A stretch of DNA of 64,000 nt from Arthrobacter oryzae (lineage in GTDB: Bacteria > Actinomycetota > Actinomycetes > Actinomycetales > Micrococcaceae). The translations under genes were made by a program, and so were the position numbers. The notes beneath the pieces were generated by a model. The model had not been told where the DNA came from, ran no database searches, and worked only from the letters and a program-made list of their open reading frames with translations. Below, in pieces: positions 7,516 through 14,861 of the stretch (within the stretch, counting starts at the first letter, position 1; every line of letters begins with the position of its first letter). The DNA lies in NCBI RefSeq assembly GCF_030718995.1, contig NZ_CP132204.1, forward strand, positions 4,154,001-4,218,000. Direction: 5' to 3'.

Positions 7516-8574
7516 CTAGCCCCGGGTGAGGGCGACCCACTTTTCCAGCACAGCAGCCGCGGCACCGGAGTCGATCGATTCAGCGGCGCGCTTTAGCGCT
7601 GCCGCCATCCGGTCGGTCAGCGGGCCCTCGGCGTCGGCGTCGAACGCCACCAGCCCGGCCGCGGCATTCAGCAGGACAGCATCACGCGCGGGTCCGGGCG
7701 CGCCGCTCAAAACATCACGGACGACGGCGGCATTGGCTGCGGCGTCACCGCCGCGCAGGTCCTCAACGGTTGCGGGACGGATGCCCAGCACCTGCGGATC
7801 AAACGTCTGCTCGGTCACTTCCCCGTCGCGGATCTCCCAGACGGTGGACGGTCCGGTAGTGGTGAGTTCATCCAGCCCGTCACTCCCCCGGAAGACCAGG
7901 CCGCGGCTGCCGCGCTTAGCCAGCACGCCGGCAACCAGCGGTGCCATTCTCGCGTTGGCAACACCAACCGCGGAAGCCTGCACGCGGGCCGGGTTGGTCA
8001 ACGGTCCCAGGAAGTTGAACGCCGTCGGAATGGCAAGTTCCCGGCGGGGCACGGCCGTGTGCCGGAAGGACGGGTGAAACACCTGGGCGAAGCAGAATGT
8101 GATTCCCGCCTCTTCGGCGTTGCGCGCCACGCGATCGATGGGGAGGTCCAGCCGGACCCCCAGCGCCTCCAATACGTCCGCTGAACCCGATGACGACGAC
8201 GACGCACGGTTGCCGTGCTTGACCACCTTTGCGCCGGCCCCGGCGCAGACGAGCGCAGCCATCGTGGAAATGTTGACTGTGTTCAACTGGTCGCCGCCGG
8301 TGCCTACGATGTCGAGTTTTTCGCCGTCGATGGTGACAGGGTTTGCGTGAGCCAGCATCGCCTCAACGAGGCCGGCAATCTCGTCCACCGTTTCGCCCTT
8401 TGCCCGCAGGGCAACCAGGAATCCTGCGATCTGCGCCGGGGTGGCCTCGCCGGACATGATGGTGTCCATGGCCCACTCCGTGTTGTCGGCTGTGAGGTCC
8501 GTGCCGTTGATCAGCGCCGAAATGAGACGCGGCCAGGTGTTGCCCGCCGCCTGTGCAGATGCCTGTGAAGTCAC
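7516..8574 (-). CDS. trpD: Anthranilate phosphoribosyltransferase
   Basis: TrpD transfers phosphoribosyl from PRPP to anthranilate, the second committed step of tryptophan synthesis. The 352-residue protein has the N-terminal helical domain, the PRPP loop GTGGDQLNTVNIST and the conserved KHGNRASSSSSGSADVLEALG region (20 residues shown only in part: KHGNRASSSSSG). Length is normal. It stands alone rather than in a trp operon. The GTG start is preceded by TAGCAT-N6, suggesting a leaderless message. It is divergent from ctaE. Confidence 0.97.
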   Translation of the reverse strand: MTSQASAQAAGNTWPRLISALINGTDLTADNTEWAMDTIMSGEATPAQIAGFLVALRAKGETVDEIAGLVEAMLAHANPVTIDGEKLDIVGTGGDQLNTVNISTMAALVCAGAGAKVVKHGNRASSSSSGSADVLEALGVRLDLPIDRVARNAEEAGITFCFAQVFHPSFRHTAVPRRELAIPTAFNFLGPLTNPARVQASAVGVANARMAPLVAGVLAKRGSRGLVFRGSDGLDELTTTGPSTVWEIRDGEVTEQTFDPQVLGIRPATVEDLRGGDAAANAAVVRDVLSGAPGPARDAVLLNAAAGLVAFDADAEGPLTDRMAAALKRAAESIDSGAAAAVLEKWVALTRG

Positions 8575-8580
8575 CCCCTG

Positions 8581-8586
8581 ATGCTA
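8581..8586 (-). promoter_or_regulatory. Putative -10 box of trpD (leaderless arrangement)
   Basis: On the minus strand TAGCAT is followed by exactly six bases and then the GTG start of trpD. TTGGTC or TGGTCA lies 18-19 bases upstream as a possible -35. There is no separate ribosome site beyond the G run that abuts the start, so transcription would begin at or next to the start codon. Confidence 0.4.
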
Positions 8587-8686
8587 TCGATGCACCCGCC
8601 CGTCTGACCAATGTGAACGGGTCCGGGAACTTTTCCGCGCGAATTCGCGTCTTTGTAGAAAAAGTCCCCGCAAAAGGCGGTTTGCA

Positions 8687-8716
8687 TTGGGCAGGAGGAA
8701 CTTTTACAGACATAAT
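8687..8716 (+). promoter_or_regulatory. Putative ctaE promoter (TTGGGC-N18-CATAAT)
   Basis: A -35-like TTGGGC and a -10-like CATAAT are separated by 18 bases. CATAAT ends six bases before the GTG at 8723, which would make the ctaE-qcrCAB message leaderless. A GGAGGA purine block at 8694-8699 lies too far upstream of the GTG to serve it well. Confidence 0.4.
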
Positions 8717-8722
8717 GTCTAT

Positions 8723-9361
8723 GTGACATCTGCGACCCATGCCCCCAGTACCCCGGCGCACCCGACGCTGAACCGCCCGAATATGGTTTCCGTAGGAACC
8801 GTTGTCTGGCTGTCCAGTGAGTTGATGTTCTTCGCCGGTCTCTTTGCCATGTACTTCACACTCCGTTCGACGTCCGGACAGATGTGGGCCGAAGAGACAG
8901 CCAAGCTCAACTTCCCCTTTGCGCTCGTAAACACGATCGTCCTCGTGGCAAGTTCCTTCACTTGCCAGATGGGCGTCTTCGCCGCTGAGCGGCTCCAGCC
9001 GCGCCGCGCCGGCGGCCCCCTTGCCTTCACTCGTTGGGGGATGAACGAGTGGTTCACCCTCACGTTCGTCATGGGTGCCTTCTTCGTTGCCGGCCAGGCA
9101 ACTGAATACGCCATGCTCGTCTCGGAGCATGTCTCACTTTCGTCGAATGCGTACGGCTCAGCCTTCTACATGACCACGGGCTTCCACGGCCTGCACGTCA
9201 TCGGCGGCCTGGTCGCGTTCCTCTTCATCATCGGCCGTTCGTTCGCCGCCAAGAAGTTTGGTCACTTCGAAGCAACGTCCGCGATTGTCACCTCGTATTA
9301 CTGGCACTTCGTCGACGTCGTGTGGATCGGCCTCTTCCTGGTCATCTACGTCCTCAGGTAG
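8723..9361 (+). CDS. ctaE: Cytochrome c oxidase subunit III
   Basis: Subunit III of the aa3 terminal oxidase, an integral membrane protein of 212 residues with about five helices. It shows SSELMFFAGLFAMYF, the glutamate-containing helix, and TTGFHGLHVIGGL near the C-terminus with YYWHFVDVVWIGLFLVIY at the end. It heads the plus-strand run ctaE-qcrC-qcrA-qcrB, the usual actinobacterial order, in which complexes III and IV form one supercomplex. The GTG at 8723 was chosen from the family-like N-terminus (TSATHAPSTPAHPTL) and the promoter spacing. Confidence 0.95.
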   Translation: MTSATHAPSTPAHPTLNRPNMVSVGTVVWLSSELMFFAGLFAMYFTLRSTSGQMWAEETAKLNFPFALVNTIVLVASSFTCQMGVFAAERLQPRRAGGPLAFTRWGMNEWFTLTFVMGAFFVAGQATEYAMLVSEHVSLSSNAYGSAFYMTTGFHGLHVIGGLVAFLFIIGRSFAAKKFGHFEATSAIVTSYYWHFVDVVWIGLFLVIYVLR

Positions 9362-9448
9362 CCCCGACTTGACTCTTTTTCTACAAGAGGCAGAATTTCA
9401 AGAAGCGGCTCCCGGAGCCGACGCACGATCGAATAAAGGAACCACCAC

Positions 9449-10237
9449 GTGAAGGCACTCTCGCAGAAGCGACGTCACCCACTGGCAGCCATTGCGCTGC
9501 TGCTGATGGGCCTCCTCCTCACTGGTGGGCTGTACGCCGTTGCCACCACCGTCAACGAGGCCAAGGCTTCCACCACCAGCTTCAGTGCGAACGACACTGA
9601 AGAAGGCGAGAAGCTCTTTGCCGCCAACTGCGCCACCTGCCACGGCATGGGTGCGAGCGGAACCCAGGACGGACCCTCACTTGTAGGCGTCGGTGCTGCC
9701 GCCGTTGACTTCCAGGTAGGCACGGGGCGCATGCCCATGCAGATGAATGGCCCCCAGGCTTACAAGAAGCCTGCACAGTTCAACGATGAACAGACCCATC
9801 AGCTGTCCGCTTACGTCGCTTCGCTCGGGCCGGGCCCGTCCATTCCTGAAGAGGAACTCCTGGACGCGCAGGGCAACGCCGCTGAAGGTGGCGAGCTCTT
9901 CCGGGTCAACTGCGCCATGTGCCACAACGCAGCGGCCGCCGGCGGTGCCCTGACCCGCGGCAAGTTCGCTCCCGCCCTGGCCGATGTCTCCGAAAAGCAC
10001 ATTTACGAAGCCATGGTTACCGGACCGCAGAACATGCCGGTCTTCAGCGACGCGAACGTCACCCCCGAAGGCAAGCGCGACATCATCACCTTCCTGAAGC
10101 AGATCGAAGCCAACGGATCACCAGGCGGTGCCGATCTGGGCGCCCTGGGTCCGGTTTCTGAGGGCCTGTTTGTTTGGATCGCCGGCCTGGGCGTCATCAT
10201 CGCGTTCACCATCTGGCTGACCTCACGTACGTCCTAG
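9449..10237 (+). CDS. qcrC: Menaquinol-cytochrome c reductase, dihaem cytochrome c subunit
   Basis: QcrC is the membrane-bound dihaem cytochrome c that replaces a soluble cytochrome c in actinobacteria, passing electrons from the bc1 complex to aa3 oxidase. The 262-residue protein has an N-terminal membrane segment (about residues 12-32), two haem motifs (CATCH at 61-65 and CAMCH at 155-159), and a C-terminal anchor (about 238-256). It follows ctaE by 87 bp and precedes qcrA by 100 bp. Confidence 0.96.
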   Translation: MKALSQKRRHPLAAIALLLMGLLLTGGLYAVATTVNEAKASTTSFSANDTEEGEKLFAANCATCHGMGASGTQDGPSLVGVGAAAVDFQVGTGRMPMQMNGPQAYKKPAQFNDEQTHQLSAYVASLGPGPSIPEEELLDAQGNAAEGGELFRVNCAMCHNAAAAGGALTRGKFAPALADVSEKHIYEAMVTGPQNMPVFSDANVTPEGKRDIITFLKQIEANGSPGGADLGALGPVSEGLFVWIAGLGVIIAFTIWLTSRTS

Positions 10238-10262
10238 CAACGTCCGTAACTTGTAAGAACTC

Positions 10263-10280
10263 CTGCTGACGAGTCAGCAG
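10263..10280 (+). repeat. Short perfect hairpin between qcrC and qcrA
   Basis: CTGCTGAC and GTCAGCAG form an 8-bp stem around a two-base centre. No T run follows, so it is not an obvious terminator. It could be an mRNA-stability or processing element between the two coding regions. Confidence 0.3.
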
Positions 10281-10337
10281 TATGGAATTGAAAACTAACC
10301 CGGCATTGGCCGGGACGAGAGAAGGATGAGGCGAATT

Positions 10338-11408
10338 ATGGGCAACCATAGTGACGGCAGTCCGAACCACTCGGGCACCGTAGCTACGGCTGGTCAGAAT
10401 GAGGTGGAGAAGTTCCAGGATCCTGGAATTCCCCCGCATCGTTTGCGCCTGGCTGACACGGACCCGAAGGCCGCAAAACGTGCAGAACGGCAGGTTGCCA
10501 TTCTCTTCGGCAGCTCCGTCGTGGGCACCGTGATCTTCCTGGTGGCGTACTTCGCCATCGATCTTGGACCCGACTCCACGATCGCCACCATCCGGCTGCA
10601 GAATGCCCTGCTGGGCATTGGTACCGCCTTCGCCATGCTTGGCATCGGCACCGGCATCGTCCACTGGGCCAAGGCCCTGATGCCGGACCACGAAGTCTCA
10701 GAAGAGCGCCACGCCATCCGCACCGAGGACGACCGCCAGGCGGCAGTCCGCATCGTGGATGACATTGTGGACGAAACCGGAATCAAGCGCCGTCCGCTGA
10801 TCCGCAACACTCTTCTCGGCGCCGTCGCACTGGCCCCGCTGCCTGCCCTTGCCATCTTCGGCGACCTCGGTCCCCGTCCGGACGACAAGCTTGCACACAC
10901 CATGTGGGCTCCGCAGGAGGGCAAGCTCAAGCGCCTCACCCGCGACCCGGACGGCACGCCCATCAAGGCCTCGGATGTCACCATCGGTTCCGCTTTCCAC
11001 GTAATTCCGGAAGGCCTCAACGAGCTGCATGAGGGCAAGCTGAACGAAAAAGCCAAGGCCGTCGTCTTGCTCATGCGCCTGAACCCCGAGTCCCTGAAGC
11101 CCTCCGCGGGCCGCGAGGACTGGAGCTACAACGGCATCGTTGCCTACTCGAAGATCTGCACCCACGTTGGTTGCCCTGTTGCCCTGTACGAGCAGCAGAC
11201 CCACCACCTGCTGTGCCCGTGCCACCAGTCGACCTTTGACCTGACTCAGGAATGCAAGGTTATCTTTGGCCCCGCCAGCCGGCCTCTCCCCCAGCTGCCC
11301 ATCGCAGTTGACGCCGAGGGCTACCTGGTCGCTACGAGCGACTTCAAAGAACCCGTAGGACCGAGTTACTGGGAGCGTGATGAGCATGAGCGCAACATCA
11401 ACAGCTAA
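10338..11408 (+). CDS. qcrA: Menaquinol-cytochrome c reductase, Rieske iron-sulfur subunit
   Basis: QcrA carries the Rieske 2Fe-2S cluster of the bc1 complex. The 356-residue protein has an acidic/neutral N-terminus, three membrane helices between about residues 50 and 180 (an actinobacterial trait), and a periplasm-facing Rieske fold with CTHVGC and CPCHQSTF as the two Cys-X-His ligand boxes. The ATG at 10338 is preferred: GATGAGG lies at usable spacing, whereas an ATG 12 bases earlier abuts its purine run. The end overlaps qcrB by 23 bases. Confidence 0.95.
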   Translation: MGNHSDGSPNHSGTVATAGQNEVEKFQDPGIPPHRLRLADTDPKAAKRAERQVAILFGSSVVGTVIFLVAYFAIDLGPDSTIATIRLQNALLGIGTAFAMLGIGTGIVHWAKALMPDHEVSEERHAIRTEDDRQAAVRIVDDIVDETGIKRRPLIRNTLLGAVALAPLPALAIFGDLGPRPDDKLAHTMWAPQEGKLKRLTRDPDGTPIKASDVTIGSAFHVIPEGLNELHEGKLNEKAKAVVLLMRLNPESLKPSAGREDWSYNGIVAYSKICTHVGCPVALYEQQTHHLLCPCHQSTFDLTQECKVIFGPASRPLPQLPIAVDAEGYLVATSDFKEPVGPSYWERDEHERNINS

Positions 11409-13056
11409 TGCCCCCGCCTTCGTCGCCAAAACCAAGGGCGGCCGCATTACCGACTTCGTTGACCAGCGTGTTGGCGGATCCGGCATTCTCCGTGAGTTCG
11501 GCCGAAAGGTCTTCCCGGACCACTGGTCCTTCATGTTCGGCGAAGTTGCCCTGTACTCCTTCGTCATCCTGCTGCTTTCCGGCACCTTCCTGACGTTTTT
11601 CTTCGATCCGTCCATGGCAGAGACGCACTACGACGGCTCGTACACGCCGCTGAAGAACGTCGAGATGTCCGTGGCCTACAGCTCTTCGCTCGACATCTCC
11701 TTTGATGTCCGCGGCGGCCTGTTCATGCGCCAGGTGCACCACTGGGCCGCACTGCTGTTCGTGGCTTCGGTCTCCGTGCACATGCTGCGCGTCTTCTTCA
11801 CCGGCGCGTTCCGCAAGCCCCGCGAACTCAACTGGGTGGTGGGCGGCGTCCTGCTCATCCTCTCGATGGCTGCCGGCTTCACCGGTTACTCCCTCCCCGA
11901 TGACCTGCTCTCCGGTAACGGCCTGCGCATCATCGACGGTGTCATCAAGTCGATTCCTGTGATCGGTACCTACATTTCGTTCTTCCTCTTCGGCGGCGAA
12001 TTCCCGGGAACTGTCATCATCAGCCGGCTCTACATGCTGCACATCCTCCTGGTGCCGGCCCTGATCCTGCTGATGATCGTGATCCACCTCTTCATGGTGG
12101 TCGTTCACAAGCACACCCAGTACCCCGGCCCGGGCCGCAACGACGGCAACGTCGTCGGCTACCCCCTCGGCCCGGTCTACGCAGCCAAAGCCGGCGGCTT
12201 CTTCTTCATCGTGTTCGGCGTCGTTGCCCTTATGGCGGCGTTCTTCACCATCAACCCGATCTGGAACTACGGCCCCTACGACCCCTCGCCGGTATCCGCA
12301 GGCACGCAGCCTGACTGGTACATCGGCTGGGTTGACGGTGCCCTGCGCCTCATGCCGGGTGTTATTGGAGACTTCCACTTCGAGTACGTCATCTTCGGCC
12401 AGGTTCTGACGTTGAACGTGCTTCTCCCGGCTCTGGTGCCCGCCGGTCTCGTGTTCACGGTGCTGTTCATGTACCCGTGGATCGAGCGCTGGATCACCAA
12501 GGACGACCGCGAACACCACGTCCTGGACCGCCCGCGCAACGCTCCGACCCGTACCGCCATCGGCATGGCCGGCTTCACGTTCTACTGCGTGATGTGGGCT
12601 GCAGCAAGCTCCGACCTCATTGCAACGCACTTCCACGTTTCTCTGAACGACGTCACGTACTGGCTGCGTGCACTGTTCTTCATCGGCCCGGTCATCGCCT
12701 TCGTCGTGACCAAGCGCGTGGCCCTAGCCCTGCAGCGCAAGGACCGCGAGATCGCACTGCACGGCCGCGAAACCGGCCGCATCGTGCGCCTCCCGCACGG
12801 AGAGTTCATCGAAGTTCACGCCCCGCTGGATGACTACAAGCGCTACAAGCTGGTGGGCTTCGAATCGCCGGTCCCGCTGCCCGCGGTGCCGAACGAACAC
12901 GGCGTGGTCACGCGCAAGGAAAAGCGCCGCGCAGCACTCTCGCGCTGGTTCTTCGAAGACAGGGTTGCACCCGCTTCGCCGGCTGAACTCGAGGCGGCCC
13001 ATGGCCACCACGAAGCCGTCGAATCGGCCGAGGGACAGAAGACCCTCAGCCACTAA
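11386..13056 (+). CDS. qcrB: Menaquinol-cytochrome c reductase, cytochrome b subunit
   Basis: QcrB oxidises menaquinol and holds the two b haems. The 556-residue protein shows the cytochrome b core (RQVHHWAALLFVASVSVHM with haem histidines, TGYSLPDDLLSGNGLRI), the histidine pair in the HILLVPALILLMIVIH helix, and the long actinobacterial C-terminal extension ending in a charged cytosolic tail. The ATG at 11386 was chosen for its distance from GGGAG; GTG 11377 and ATG 11380 are alternatives. It is the last gene of the unit and ends 16 bp before a strong terminator. Confidence 0.95.
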   Translation: MSATSTANAPAFVAKTKGGRITDFVDQRVGGSGILREFGRKVFPDHWSFMFGEVALYSFVILLLSGTFLTFFFDPSMAETHYDGSYTPLKNVEMSVAYSSSLDISFDVRGGLFMRQVHHWAALLFVASVSVHMLRVFFTGAFRKPRELNWVVGGVLLILSMAAGFTGYSLPDDLLSGNGLRIIDGVIKSIPVIGTYISFFLFGGEFPGTVIISRLYMLHILLVPALILLMIVIHLFMVVVHKHTQYPGPGRNDGNVVGYPLGPVYAAKAGGFFFIVFGVVALMAAFFTINPIWNYGPYDPSPVSAGTQPDWYIGWVDGALRLMPGVIGDFHFEYVIFGQVLTLNVLLPALVPAGLVFTVLFMYPWIERWITKDDREHHVLDRPRNAPTRTAIGMAGFTFYCVMWAAASSDLIATHFHVSLNDVTYWLRALFFIGPVIAFVVTKRVALALQRKDREIALHGRETGRIVRLPHGEFIEVHAPLDDYKRYKLVGFESPVPLPAVPNEHGVVTRKEKRRAALSRWFFEDRVAPASPAELEAAHGHHEAVESAEGQKTLSH

Positions 13057-13072
13057 GTCTTCACCGCACTAA

Positions 13073-13108
13073 CGAAGAGGCCCGGTCCGAAAGGACCGGG
13101 CCTCTTCG
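13073..13108. terminator. Bidirectional terminator between qcrB and the GntR gene
   Basis: A perfect 16-bp stem closes on a GAAA tetraloop. It sits between convergent qcrB and the GntR regulator, whose stop is seven bases away. The tails are only modestly T-rich on either strand. Confidence 0.8.
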
Positions 13109-13114
13109 TATTCC

Positions 13115-13909
13115 CTACTGGTTCCGGTAACCGGAAGCGTAGTTACGCGTAGGACGCACGCCCGGACGCTGCAGCGGAACCCACAGCTTGTAGCGGTCCG
13201 CACGGTAGTAGGACACGGAGTAGTCCACCATCGAGCGGGCAACAAAAGCGTGCCGCTGGATCTTAAGCAACGGGGACCCCACCTCGACATTCAGCAGCCG
13301 CGCGGTGGAAGGGGAAGCAGCCGTGGCCTCGATCATGTCCTCCCCCCATTCCATGACCAGCCCGAACCGTTCGCTCAGAACGTTGTACAGCGAAGTCGGG
13401 GGTTCGCCGTCGAGCAGCCCCGGAACCCGGTGTGCGGGAATGAAGTTCTCATCAACGCTCATGGGTTCGTTATCGGCCAAGAGGAGCCGCCTGAAGCGCA
13501 CCAGGGGCGTCCCCTCGTCCAGTTGGAGTTCGCGGGCCAGGAACGCACTTGCGCCGATCTGTTCGAAGCTCAGGACCTTGGCCGCCGGCACCATGCCGCG
13601 GCGCTGCATTTCCTCGCTGTATGAGGTCAGCTTTACCTGCAAGTCGAGTTTTGGCTTGCGGACGAAGGTCCCAAGGCCCACCACCCGCTCAATGACTTCT
13701 TCGCCCACCAACGCGTCGATGGCCTGGCGCACGGTCATGCGGGCCAAGCCGAATCTCTCCGCAAGGTCCCGTTCAGAAGGCAAGGAGGACCCGGGAGGGC
13801 AGGAGGAGGTGATGTGCGCGCGCAGGAGCTCCCGCAGCTGGACGTAGATGGGCGTCCCGCTTTCACGGTCGATCTCCCCCACCATCCTGCTCGCGTCAGA
13901 GGCCGCCAT
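13115..13909 (-). CDS. GntR/HutC-family regulator, DasR/NagR-like
   Basis: The 264-residue protein has an N-terminal winged helix (PSERDLAERFGLARMTVRQAI, residues about 44-64, shown in part as SERDLAERFGLARMTVRQ) and a C-terminal UTRA effector domain from about residue 95 to 245. That is the HutC subfamily, which includes DasR of Streptomyces and NagR of Bacillus; these respond to phosphorylated amino sugars. A close match to the DasR operator core (GGTCTAGACC) lies 55 bp before its start, in the divergent region shared with the HPr gene. It probably controls itself and HPr. The effector is inferred, not shown. Confidence 0.85.
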   Translation of the reverse strand: MAASDASRMVGEIDRESGTPIYVQLRELLRAHITSSCPPGSSLPSERDLAERFGLARMTVRQAIDALVGEEVIERVVGLGTFVRKPKLDLQVKLTSYSEEMQRRGMVPAAKVLSFEQIGASAFLARELQLDEGTPLVRFRRLLLADNEPMSVDENFIPAHRVPGLLDGEPPTSLYNVLSERFGLVMEWGEDMIEATAASPSTARLLNVEVGSPLLKIQRHAFVARSMVDYSVSYYRADRYKLWVPLQRPGVRPTRNYASGYRNQ

Positions 13910-13962
13910 GGCAACGTTCCGGATCTACATTCATGCCTTTAAGGGTAGGGCAATAATGGGGC

Positions 13963-13974
13963 AGGTCTAGACCA
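13963..13974. promoter_or_regulatory. dre-like operator (DasR/NagR binding site)
   Basis: AGGTCTAGACCA contains the perfect 10-bp palindrome GGTCTAGACC. The established DasR-responsive element has TGGTCTAGACCA as its core, so 11 of 12 bases agree. It lies between the divergent GntR regulator and HPr genes, about 55 bp from the regulator start and 98 bp from HPr. Confidence 0.7.
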
Positions 13975-14071
13975 CCCCGACGAGCGGTTTCGGCCAGCGG
14001 ACCTGCCGCGGCTAACCTTGTTCAGGAATGCAGTAATGACGGCCGAGCCCCGTCGGATCAAAGGAGTCCTG

Positions 14072-14365
14072 TTGCCAGTGCGGAAGGCCATCGTTCAATC
14101 ACCCATCGGCCTGCACGCGCGGCCCGCGGCAGTCTTTGTCCGTGCCGTCACGGAATCGGGCCTGCCGGTCAGGATCGGAAAAGAGGGCATCGCACCAGTC
14201 GACGCGCGGTCCCTGCTCGAGGTGATGACCGCCGATTTCCACAGCGGCTGCGAAGTGGAACTCTCGGTCGACCCCAACGCGCTCCCTGCCCGCTACAGCG
14301 TCGAATCGGCAGAGGCCGCACTGGAAGGGCTGACGCTGCTGCTGGAGGCTGGAGCAGCCGCCTGA
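14072..14365 (+). CDS. ptsH: HPr phosphocarrier protein of the sugar PTS
   Basis: HPr carries phosphate from enzyme I to the sugar-specific EIIA domains. The product contains SPIGLHARPAAVFVRA. Starting at the TTG at 14072 places the active histidine at residue 15, exactly as in classical HPr, and gives AAGGAG a 5-base spacing; the GTG at 14078 is the alternative. A serine (47) lies in ARSLLEVM, the region of the regulatory Ser46. The 97-residue length is slightly long because of an alanine-rich tail. No enzyme I or EII gene is adjacent; the neighbours are respiratory genes. The upstream dre-like site implies amino-sugar control. Confidence 0.9.
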   Translation: MPVRKAIVQSPIGLHARPAAVFVRAVTESGLPVRIGKEGIAPVDARSLLEVMTADFHSGCEVELSVDPNALPARYSVESAEAALEGLTLLLEAGAAA

Positions 14366-14395
14366 CGGCTCTCAGCCCCATAAGGAACCGCAGAC

Positions 14396-14441
14396 AAAAC
14401 GACGGCGGGCCCCACCTAATGGTGGGGCCCGCCGTCGTTTT
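14396..14441. terminator. Bidirectional terminator between HPr and ctaF
   Basis: A perfect 21-bp inverted repeat with a TAAT loop, bounded by AAAA on the left and TTTT on the right, lies between the convergent HPr and ctaF genes. It can serve both strands. Confidence 0.9.
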
Positions 14442-14459
14442 CAGTAAGCCGCCAGGGGC

Positions 14460-14861
14460 TTAGTGGGCGTGGTCGCCGCGGCTGTACTCGTAGACCCAGC
14501 CGACGAGGGCAATAACCGCGAGGCCCGCTGCGATGTAGACGATCCAGAAACCGACTGCCAGGCCGAGGAACCCTCCTGCACAGGACAGGCCCAGGACCAG
14601 CGGCCACCAGCTCCAGGGGCTGAAGTGCCCCTGCTCGCCGGCGCCTTCGTGAATCTCTGCGTCGCTGCGGTCTTCGGGACGCATTCCAACGCGCTTGCCG
14701 GTGAAGCCGAGGTAGGCGCCGATCATGCCCGCAAGGCCGCCCACCAGCAGGACGCCAAGGATGCCCACCCACTCAGTCCAGTTGGTCAGGAATCCGTAAA
14801 CCACGGAGACCGGTACGAAGAAGAAGACTCCGGCTCCAAAAATCCATGATTCGATCTTCAC
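14460..14861 (-). CDS. ctaF: Cytochrome c oxidase subunit IV (actinobacterial)
   Basis: CtaF is a small actinobacterial subunit of the aa3 oxidase. The 133-residue protein has four membrane helices (about residues 5-25, 32-52, 84-103 and 105-123) with a charged loop (RPEDRSDAEIHEGAGEQGHF) and the conserved FSPWSWWPL segment. It overlaps the end of ctaD by four bases, so translation is coupled. It is the last gene of ctaC-ctaD-ctaF. Confidence 0.95.
   Translation of the reverse strand: MKIESWIFGAGVFFFVPVSVVYGFLTNWTEWVGILGVLLVGGLAGMIGAYLGFTGKRVGMRPEDRSDAEIHEGAGEQGHFSPWSWWPLVLGLSCAGGFLGLAVGFWIVYIAAGLAVIALVGWVYEYSRGDHAH

Noticed and set aside
11398..12636. 412-codon minus-strand frame inside qcrB
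   Set aside because: It is low-complexity (His/Glu/Asp/Val-rich) antisense of qcrB membrane helices with no domain.
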